Part shown: piece after piece, positions 55,774-64,000 of the stretch
How positions within the stretch are numbered: position 1 is the stretch's first letter
Layout of the letters: the number at the start of each line of letters is the position of its first letter
Assembly: GCA_038373885.1 (NCBI GenBank)
Contig: JAWZYV010014431.1
Location: 107,299 to 171,298 of the forward strand
Reading direction: 5' to 3'
Source of the DNA: Cheiracanthium punctorium
Taxonomy: Eukaryota > Arthropoda > Arachnida > Araneae > Cheiracanthiidae
DNA length: 64,000 nt
Program-made: the position numbers and the translations under genes
Notes under the pieces: generated by a model
The model's database searches: none
What the model was told of the DNA's origin: nothing
What the model saw: the letters and a program-made list of their open reading frames with translations, nothing else

Positions 55774-55973
55774 ACATGGCAGTTCTATTGGCTCATTGAG
55801 TTTTCTTTATTTTGGGGTCCAAAAATATTTTTGGTGCAATTTTTTTGTCGGCCACCTAAAATTGTTCCTTTTGATCAGATTAATTCACATGTTTCAGTCC
55901 AGTAGGATAAAATTAACCCGCGCCAGTATTCCTTTCTTTTAATTTGTCGAATTCTATGCAAATTGATCACTTA

Positions 55974-56257
55974 TCTATATAAATAAAATGAACTGTATAA
56001 TGTCAGTCAGTTAGATAGTTTGTCTGTGTCGCGTAGCTCCCAGACGGGTGATTGTAGCCCTACCAAATTTTGTATAGAAATTCTCCAGGGCGGGTCCCGA
56101 CATACCTCGAAGCGATTTTTTTCAAAATTTGAATTATTTTAGGGGATATCGATAAAAAAAACGTGTCGCAAAAGGCTAATTTTTTTCTCTCCGCCATTTC
56201 GCAGTTGTAACCCCCCACAGTGGAAAGAGTAGGGATTAAGCATATCTCGGTTGCCAT
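55974..56257 (+). mobile_element. Helitron 5' end
   Basis: TCTATATAAATAAAATGAAC, then GTATAATGTCAGTCAGTTAG, the type of 5' end common in arthropod Helitrons, with A before TC as expected for insertion at AT. The sequence continues until it is interrupted by the TA-flanked MITE at 56259. Confidence 0.65.
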
Positions 56258-56258
56258 A

Positions 56259-57532
56259 CCCTAGTAGCAATGACTGCTTGTTTTCTGCTCGGTCGTTCAT
56301 CGACTCATCGTTAACTCATCGACTCGTCGAATTCAGTCATCGGCAAGTGCACTTTTGTTAATCTGCAATAGATGAATTTTTATTCATGGATAGAAGTAAT
56401 CTAGACGAGCAGTTTCGCCGATGGGAAACCGAAAAACAATATCTTATCCGAAACTGCAGCTCTATAGTCAACGGGCCTTGCAAGTGTCCCCAGTAGTTTA
56501 CACTTTACCCTAATTCCTATAAATATTTTCGTAATTTAGATGTGCCTTTGCATAATCTAAGGGAAATTTTGAACAATTCTTGAATTAATCGCATAATTTA
56601 CTTCAAATTTCTTGTATTGGGGTATCCCCCCCTTGCCCCCTCCCACAAAATTTAAACTTGAAAAGAAATATTTACAAAAAAAAATGTAAGTATTTATTAT
56701 ATAAAAATCGTTTGTAATATTTAAATAATTTTTAAAAAAAGTGTTTAAAAAAAAAGAAAAGAAAATCTATTTGAGCGTCAGCTGCATTATAAGAAAAACG
56801 GAAACTTCATTACAATGAGCAACTCTTTTGAAACCTCTTTAATATAAACAGCAAGAAGAGAAATCAGTTAATTTTTAAAAGTTATCCAAGAAATATGAAA
56901 GCTAAAATCACACTAAAATTCCTATACAATTGGCAATATTGTTTTTTAATTATTAATTATGAATGTTGTTGCTACTTACATACATTGGTAAAAAGTGAAA
57001 TTAATTTCTTACCAATCGAATAATTTGACTATTATTAATAATAGCTGAACAACACTGTCAAAATTTCACCCTAAGTCCCAATCTGAGACTAAAATAACCG
57101 GTACTTCACACTTTGCCTTGTACATGACAAGATTCGATGGTCTACGGGGAAGCGCGCTTATCTCGAAATCAGTACGCTCAGTGTTCGGGCCCGGGGGAGG
57201 AAGAAATTTTTTTTTTTCAGAAAAACGGAAATTTAGCATACAATAAACGAAAATATAGTAAACAGAACGGACATTTTTTGAAAATTTTGCTGCCAGTCGT
57301 TTATTTTTTATTAACAAATATATTTTAAACAGTTTATCGATTTCTTTTCGTTATTTCATCGGTGTCATCGGGAAACGATGATCGGCTTTATGGTCCCCCG
57401 TGCGGACATTTTGTACCAGTTGCCGATGAAATTTCCCCTTTTTTGGATGAAAAGCCGTGATCGGCCATTGCTCCTTCTCCTCGGATTTAACTCACCCGCC
57501 TCTCATCGACCGATGAGTTATTGCTACTAGGG
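56259..57532 (-). mobile_element. TA-flanked MITE, CCCTAGTAGCAAT family, copy 2
   Basis: A 1274-bp element, inverted relative to copy 1 at 37161 and very similar along its length. TA at 56257-56258 and 57533-57534. Contains the tRNA-like segment at 57131-57195 (+), followed by a run of T. The close similarity of the two copies suggests recent movement. Confidence 0.92.
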
Positions 57533-57534
57533 TA

Positions 57535-58029
57535 CAGGCTCGTAGCTACGGGTGGGCCTACGAGGGCCGTGCCCACCCTGCTTCTGGGCTATACAAGCGG
57601 CCGTATCATGGTATCTATCTGATTCGGAACATAAATTGAATACAGTTTTGGTTGTTCAAAATCAGGTTTGCCTGGAAATACACTACGATAGCTGTTAATT
57701 GTCACGAAGAAGTTTGTTACTAGGCTAAAGTGGAAGCATATTAAAGAGGAATGATGCGTGCATTCAGAATGTGATCAAACTCTAACGGAAACGCAAAGCA
57801 GGTGAATCACTGCTCGACTCCCAGTATTATTTTTACTTTTGTTGACATTTCACCTCATGAATGCATTTATAATACACGAGAACAAGAATACGAATGATCG
57901 CATTTTAAGTTTGCGGGCGGACGGATTAAAAAAAAACAAAATGAAGAAAATCTGAAACCTTTTCAGATTTTAAATACGCACCAAAGTGATATATATTAAA
58001 AGCGTATCATAATTTATGCGTCGTCCCTA
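57535..58029. other. Spacer, possibly Helitron interior
   Basis: No gene recognised. Confidence 0.3.
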
Positions 58030-58910
58030 TTTTCTTCGTTATTCCATAAGGTTGGAAAGTGTATCATTGTTCATGAGTGAGCAGTATTTTTCTTCCTTAT
58101 TTTGTAAAAACCATCTTTGGAATCGAAACCTATCTTAAAATCGCCTACTAAAACTATTTTACAATCTTCGCCAAGTATATTACAACTATACTTCACAGTT
58201 TTAAATATTGTTTCGAATGTGCATCATAATCCATGAGTGTGCCGTGTTTGTCTTTCTTGGGTTGATTTCTACTTTAACGCCCCAACTCTCGCCAAGGTGG
58301 CGATTATTAAACATATAGAGTAACCATGACGATTTTTTGTATTTATATGGCAATCGTAATTTAGAATTAAAATGGCGATTTGGAACAACCTGTAAGTACA
58401 GCAATCCGGTACATTTTTATTTATTTTGGGTTGCCAATTAATGTAGTTTTAATAATTAAGTGTCTTCAAATTCCTTAACTAGTGCGTTTATCACTAATTT
58501 GTTCACTTTAGTTTTCATGTAGTTGTTTAGGGAGCGTTGAAACTTGTGCATAACTCCTAGAGACCCAAGACTTCCAAGCTCGCCAAAGGGAGGGGAATTT
58601 TTAGGTTGGCGAAAGTAGGGGCGTTAAAATAAAGCACATCTTTGGAATACAAATCTATCTTAACCTACGCCTATTGACGCTGTTTTAAAATATTCACCAG
58701 GCATATTGGAACTATAGGCATATTTCAAATATATCTCGTAGACATTTTAAATACTGTTTGGAATGAGTATCATAATCCATGAGTGTATCGTGTTTTCCTT
58801 CTTTGTTCCATAAAACACTTCTTCGGAATAGAAATCTGTATTAAAATCGCCTACCAAAACTGTTTAACAATTTTCGCCAGGCATAATCAAACTACACCCC
58901 TACTAGCAAT
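58030..58910. repeat. Diverged repeats around ATCATAATCCATGAGTGT
   Basis: Related units include TTGGAATCGAAACCTATCTT / TTGGAATACAAATCTATCTT / TCGGAATAGAAATCTGTATT, then AAAATCGCCTACYAAAACT and TTCGCCARGYATA. Spacing is irregular, so this is an old, eroded array. Confidence 0.7.
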
Positions 58911-59340
58911 TTTGCTCGGGCCTTTACCGGCCACGTAGCCTTGAGCCGATGAGAAGGAATCGGGCCGTTCACTGTGAAACTGCTCGGATACACGCAGTTC
59001 ATGTCCCCTCGGACGTGGAAACGTCCGAAGTAGTCTAACCGATGAGTTTTCATCGGGTTGGACACGGATTTAGGGAACTGGCCCGTTCACTTTATGCGTG
59101 AGGTTGACCGAACACCAGGGTGCGTATCACTTTTCGATAAGTTCTAATGTGGTGTTGACACATGCATTTAAACCTTTCCGTCCCTACGATGCAATTCGAA
59201 TGATAACATTTACAAATTTTTTGCAGATTTCTTTTCTATTTGAGATGTATTTGTAATCGCATTTTTCTTATATGATAATGCAGTGCAGAAGCAATACAGA
59301 ATAGAAGAAATACACTTTTACTACGCGTCGCATATGCATG
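58911..59340. other. Fragment related to the CCCTAGTAGCAAT MITE ends
   Basis: CCCCTACTAGCAATTTTGCTCGG begins a CpG-containing stretch with CCGATGAG words and AAACGTCCGA. The end resembles the terminal sequence of the TA-flanked MITE family, but the body differs. Confidence 0.4.
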
Positions 59341-59344
59341 CATG

Positions 59345-59557
59345 TACACCCTCCAAAGAAAATATTCGAGCAAGAGATAAATTTCTTGCGTTGGTTTCGT
59401 ATATTAAAAATTATTTATCATAGAATATGAATTAGGCTATGAATAAAAATAACTTTCCATATTTCTATCAAGTTGTGCGTTTTTCAAAAACTTAATTATT
59501 ATTCGCAAATCTAAAATAGGAATTTTCTCTCTTGCTCTACTTTTTTTGGAGGGTGTA
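59345..59557. mobile_element. Small TIR element with TACACCCTCCAAA ends
   Basis: The left TACACCCTCCAAAG and right TTTGGAGGGTGTA are inverted, and the pairing continues into GAGCAAGAG / CTCTTGCTC. 213 bp. No clear target duplication. Confidence 0.75.
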
Positions 59558-59559
59558 GG

Positions 59560-60059
59560 TATGTCGTATACTCCATCTATTTACTTATATAGTCGTACTA
59601 TATACATAACTATACTATACGTTAAGGCGACATTCGCAAAAAATCCCTGCTCAGATGGGAAACGAGCGACCTCTGGTGAGCGAAGCGGCCCCCTGCAGAG
59701 TGGGCGTAAGGATAAAAGGGGTTTCTTAGAGGGGGGAAGTTTTGACACTTTTATGACTTTATGACTGTGGGGGGAGAGAGAAGAGGGAAATTTTTTCTCC
59801 GCGATCTTCTTCAAAAACAGTTCTTTTTAGAAAATACCAAGAACTTTACTGAACAATATGCAATTCAGTGGATCTTTCCTGAGCTGTTCAATATAGTTCC
59901 TGGTATTTTCATGCAACATTCCTTGGAATTTTAGGGCCCTCAACTGTCCATTATTTCCAAGAAAAATTCCTAGATTTTTTGTATTGTTTTAATTTGCTCA
60001 CTATATTTTTATCTCAAAAAATACAGGTGCAGAGGGTCCCTATGCCTTTTCCTATCCGG
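59560..60059. other. Spacer
   Basis: No gene. A short pair AGTTCTTTTTAGAAAATACC / CCTGGTATTTTCATG near 59820-59915 hints at a small foldback sequence. Confidence 0.3.
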
Positions 60060-60303
60060 AATCAATTAGTTGTGTTGGGTTGGGGGATTACGGCCAATTA
60101 TCTACAAGTAGGATCTATGCCGATGGGTGTGGGTGCTCCCCTTGGGGGTCTTTCTAAGGGATTCTAACCCCTATTTACGCTAAGTTTTGGAGGAAACCAC
60201 GGAAAATTCCTAACGGTTAGGTTGGCGGATGCGACCTGGTTTTGAACCAGGCACATTCCGTCTCCCAGTTCAGAGTGCTATGCGCTCAGCCACTGGTTGG
60301 GCC
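60060..60303 (-). mobile_element. tRNA-derived SINE, copy 2
   Basis: The minus-strand head has a good A box (TGGCTGAGCGC) and B box (GGTTCAAAACC, plus 60238-60248). A central domain with CCGTGGTTTCCTCCAAAAC and GCGTAAATAGGGGTTAG follows, then the tail TAGATAATTGGCCGTA. Better preserved than copy 1. Transcription would be by RNA polymerase III. Confidence 0.85.
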
Positions 60304-60367
60304 GACCCTTTTTTTGACGACAGCTGGCTGTGCGCGAGCACAGCCAGCTGTCGTCCAAAAAAGGGTC
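60304..60367. repeat. Long near-perfect palindrome beside the SINE
   Basis: GACCCTTTTTTTGACGACAG... pairs with ...CTGTCGTCCAAAAAAGGGTC, meeting at GCTGTGCGCGAGCACAGC. Arms of about 28 bases with one mismatch. It abuts the SINE head exactly. It may be a tiny foldback element or a head-extension formed by template switching. Confidence 0.85.
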
Positions 60368-61135
60368 TCTACAACTGTGGCACGCATTGAACGTTTCGAT
60401 CGCCCGCCATCTTGCTGGTAGTTAAGTCGAGCGATGGCAACGGCTGCCCTTTTTTCAGCATTGGGAAAGGGTTGCGCTTCAAAGGGTTATATGATTTAGG
60501 AAAGGACACTCTGTATTCAGTGAAATTTTCAAATATACCTAGAATATATAATTGTTGTTGGTTGTCACGATATAAAAGAAATTGAAAACAATAATTTATC
60601 TTCTTTCGAAAAATACTAACAATTAAAAATTTAAGCTAGGGATAACCGATTTTATCTTTTTTGGAATCAAAACTTTCCGAGTATGCAATGATAAAAAATT
60701 GCCGACCAATAATTAAAAAGATATGAGTTGATACATGTGCGATAACACTTTTTTGGGGGATTGGGAGAAGATATTTGATAGTTAAAAAAAAAAGTATTGA
60801 AAAATTAAAGAAAGCAATACTTAGCGTCACCGAAATTTCACATGCGTGCAAAAGTTTCAGCTCGATCGGATGATAGTGGGTTAAAATTCATAGACAAATT
60901 TTGAACTGGAATGTCATACACAGTTAATTAAAAACTTTAAAAAAACAAATGATGATTAGTTTAATTTTTTGTTTTCAACTAAAAAATATTTATGATAACT
61001 ATATTATAAATACGGCATGTATTTTATAGTCGCAGATGAAAATGCTAAACATTAATAATAAACCTAGGACCGAAGCTTAGAGCATACCCATTTACCCATT
61101 ATAAAGTGGAATTTATTTTTAAGTCAATAATATTT

Positions 61136-61182
<47 letters not shown>

Positions 61183-61387
61183 CATACCTAATTACTCATT
61201 ATTAATAGTCCTAAACTTATTGACAGTTTTTGAATAAACAGAAAAATTAGACTAAACAGAAAGTTTACTTTTACTATTAAACTGCTTAGTTTTTCAGTTA
61301 CAAACGTGAAATTTATGAATATATTTAAATATTTATAAATATATGTTCTTGAAGGAATGTTAAATTTTTGGTTGATTTTATCCAAGT
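60368..61387. other. Spacer with GT/TA microsatellite
   Basis: No gene. GT repeat then TA repeat at 61136-61178. Confidence 0.4.
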
Positions 61388-61553
61388 CAGAGCCGGCCCG
61401 AGAGGCGTGCGGGCCCCAGGCGAAGTGCAAGAGCGGGGCCTCTTCTCTATCATGTCTTATGAGATAGCAATAAAAAGGCCCAGGAGCGGGGCCTCTATAA
61501 GCGCGGGGCCTTAGGCGATCGCCTACATTCGCACCCCCCTTGGGCCGGCCCTG
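61388..61553. mobile_element. hAT-type MITE with GCCGGCCC ends
   Basis: A 166-bp element, CAGAGCCGGCCCGAG at left and TTGGGCCGGCCCTG at right. A perfect 7-bp direct repeat, TCCAAGT, lies at 61381-61387 and 61554-61560. The termini are common among hAT elements. Confidence 0.92.
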
Positions 61554-61912
61554 TCCAAGTAAAGAATTCTTCTGAACTTTGATGTTAAAGTCATGTTTCT
61601 GATTAAGTTTCCCTTGTTCTGACCTTCAAAAGTACCTGTTAAGTAGTCAAAATTTTCATGACTGAAACAAGACATATGCCAGTGATCCACAAAAAGTAAT
61701 TCGACGTAATTAAGTAACAGCGAAAAATAATCAATATAAAACTGCAGTTGCTGGGTTATACTTAACGGTTGCTGGTTATGCTGAGGTTTATTTAGTGTTA
61801 ATCATGAAAAGTGAAACGTAGTACAAAAATTATTGAGATAAAAAATGTTTTTTAAGATGAACAAATCTATAAACATAAAAATTATTTTAAAATTTTAATA
61901 CTCCTTTTGTAG

Positions 61913-62088
61913 CAGGCCCTGACTATTGGACGGACACTTGGTGCACGTGCCCTGGGCACACATGGAGAAATAAGCCAAAAAATTGAGTTTAACACGATAC
62001 ACAGGGCACAAAAATTGAGCCAGCTAAAGGACACAAAATCTTAAAAGTGCCCTGGGCACAAAAGTGTTATAGTGAAAGTCAGGCCCTG
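61913..62088. mobile_element. hAT-type MITE with CAGGCCCTGACT ends
   Basis: A 176-bp element, CAGGCCCTGACT at left and AGTCAGGCCCTG at right. Flanks TTTTGTAG (61905-61912) and GTTTGTAG (62089-62096) match at 7 of 8. Subterminal GTGCCCTGGGCACA is itself palindromic and repeated. Confidence 0.93.
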
Positions 62089-62189
62089 GTTTGTAGACAT
62101 AAACTAGATATAAAAGGAATTAAAACATTTTAAAATAATTAGTAATAATGTAAAGGAGTTAGTGATTTTTTTTTTTTTTTTCGTTATCC

Positions 62190-62408
62190 ACGGCGTAATT
62201 GTAATGACTGTTTCTGTATCGCTGTCTTCGTAAATTCGAAGTTTTAGCTTTATGTGAGAATTTTATTTCAGCAATTGTTGTTCGTTAAATCAATGCTAAA
62301 AATTCGTTAAATCAAAGCATTTTAGCACCCTTTTTGTCGGGACAGAAAAAACATTCGTTAAATCGGAGAATTCGTAAAATCAATGTACGTTAAATTGAGG
62401 TTCGACTG
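62190..62408 (-). mobile_element. pogo/Tigger-like terminal region
   Basis: The minus-strand end CAGTCGAACCTCAATTTAAC next to TA, with several further TTCGTTAAATC words inside. Typical of a pogo-like terminal repeat. The other end was not found. Confidence 0.55.
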
Positions 62409-63619
62409 TACGCTAATTAATGTCTAAGTGTAGATTAACTTTTCTATGATTGTTGCCAAAATAATTGCCTTTGAGTACTATTTTAGACTTTCAGGAATGT
62501 TTTAAAATCTTTTATCTACTGGTGGTATTTAGAAGTACAGTAAACATAAAAATATTTAAAAAGTCATTAATTCATTCTTTGAAAAACAGCTAACAAACAC
62601 TTCATTTAATAAGTTTACATCGTGGCAACCTGTTCCATTAATGAAAGATCGTTATGGGCGGCTTTCTGGTCACTTTCTAATCATGTTGAGCCAGTAAGAA
62701 GATAAAAAAAAATGGAGCCCCTCTTACAATTGCGACTGTCAGTTCTTCATGTACCTGAAACTGTATATCTTTGATTATATTTTTGTATTTTGAAAGCATA
62801 ATAGCAATGAGGAAAAGTTTTAAAATACGTATTCCTATTTGCTAGTTTTTCTAGAGCTTTTATCAACGGCATTTTTAAATTTATATGTAAAATCCCTATA
62901 AACCTATATTGTTTATTTTATTAAAAGAACTCTTTCAGTTTCTTCCAAAAACCAAAATGAATATAATACAAGGGTAATTTATATTATTTATTAAAATGAA
63001 GAAATAGTACAAGAAGGGATAAAAGAATGAAGAAAATAACTATCCATAAAGTAATATACACATTTACGTAAATACACATAAATAGACGTGCTCCTATAGC
63101 CAACATTTTGTTTTAATTGTCCAACGGCTCCAAGTCGTGTATTAGTAGAGCGGCTACGCACTGCTGGATGAGACTACTTACAGAGCCAATTAACTCACGG
63201 TACAAGACAATTACGCTAACTTTATCGTTTTCTACCAGTCGCAATTCAAAATAAGGAATTCTAATAAAACTAAAAATTCTATAGAAATATTGAAAATTCA
63301 CGTATATTTTATCAAAAGTTTAGCACTTTTCATCGCAAGTTTAAAGAAATATCACTAGGCTCTATGCTTTGATGAAACCTTTCATGTCCAGATGCATCTG
63401 ATACCAAAAAGCCTAGATGCATGATACATTGTGACTGTAAGTGGTCTCACCAAGTAGCGCATAGCCACTTTACTATACCTAGACATAATTTTTCTGACTA
63501 TCTGGAACCATATAGCACAGGAAAGTGGACTTTAAAATCTCTCTATATATGCACTTTAAAAAAAACCTGCTAATAAAAACACAAACATTCATATGCATTG
63601 TATGTAGCATATATAAATC
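62409..63619. other. AT-rich spacer
   Basis: No gene recognised. Confidence 0.35.
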
Positions 63620-63674
63620 AATTCATTGCGCATCAAAATTTTCCCCCAAAACGGGAGAACGGGTACGCAGCTAG
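63620..63674 (+). mobile_element. Candidate Helitron 3' end
   Basis: AACGGGAGAACGGGTACGCAG, then CTAG followed by T. Together with the 5' end at 55974 (same strand) this could delimit one 7.7-kb Helitron, but independent fragments are equally possible. Confidence 0.5.
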
Positions 63675-64000
63675 TTTAGAATAAACTGTTATGTATTATC
63701 AAGTACAGGGTGGCCATAATTAAACTGCAAGTGTTCAAGTGGTGCTGGAGAGAAAACTACCGAGAATATTCCAGTGAAATTTGGTATCTACACATTTCAG
63801 AACATGCAAAAAAATAAATCGTCATTTTCACCCGATAGATGGCGCTGTACCGTATTTCAAAGCTCAATGGTAGCACATATAACTTCCAAAGTCGATAGAC
63901 AAAGAATAGTGACATTCTAAGAGGCATATAAACAATATAAATAAAACATAGTTTACAGTAGTATATATTGTAGTTTGTACGGTAGTTTATCAAAATTCCA
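63675..64000. other. Spacer to window end
   Basis: No gene recognised. CACCCGATAGATGGCGCTGTA near 63828 may be the edge of another repeat. Confidence 0.3.

Noticed and set aside
1..64000. Host protein-coding gene spanning the window
   Set aside because: Apart from three possible isolated exons, all recognisable coding sequence belongs to mobile elements.

Overview
The window is AT-rich eukaryotic DNA that looks almost wholly intergenic and is packed with decayed and nested transposable elements. I found no complete host gene. The repertoire fits an arthropod genome: Polinton/Maverick genes, MULE, hAT, pogo and Tc1/mariner-like DNA elements, I-type LINEs with RNase H, a tRNA-derived SINE, Helitron ends and a solo LTR. 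I suspect a chelicerate such as a spider, but the sequence alone does not prove this.

Layout. 0.6-5.5 kb is a decayed Polinton: a family-B DNA polymerase interrupted by stops, intron-like gaps and a 529-bp hAT-type MITE, then an open adenovirus-type protease and a broken packaging ATPase, all on +. 5.5-7.3 kb holds remnants of an unknown repeat ORF, a hAT-like transposase and a pogo-like transposase. 7.4-16.5 kb has tandem repeats, a solo LTR, hAT MITEs, an 81-bp tandem array, a partial mariner-like MITE and a SINE. 16.9-25.5 kb contains a THAP-domain exon, a coiled-coil exon and a 0.9-1.5 kb tandem duplication in which one copy carries a TA-flanked insertion. 28.2-33.6 kb is a MULE-like element with a perfect 9-bp target duplication and a broken zinc-finger DNA-binding gene. 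Next to it, 33.6-37.1 kb is a second element with arms of about 1.2 kb. 37.2-38.4 kb and 56.3-57.5 kb are inverted, closely similar copies of one TA-flanked MITE.

38.45-55.2 kb is a nest. An old minus-strand LINE (LINE-B) is split in its RNase H domain by an 11.57-kb insertion with hAT-like ends and an 8-bp target duplication. Inside that insertion sits a full-length plus-strand LINE (LINE-A, 43166-48891) with a 16-bp target duplication, intact ORF1 and one frameshift in ORF2. 55-64 kb holds Helitron ends, a second SINE with a long hairpin, and several short hAT MITEs with clear target duplications.

Interaction between elements is the main story. Target duplications, empty sites and shared insertions allow a relative order of events. 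The most unusual structure is the 33.6-37.1 kb inverted repeat, whose two arms carry the same MITE at the same place. Several reading-frame breaks fall in homopolymer runs, so some may be sequencing errors rather than real mutations.
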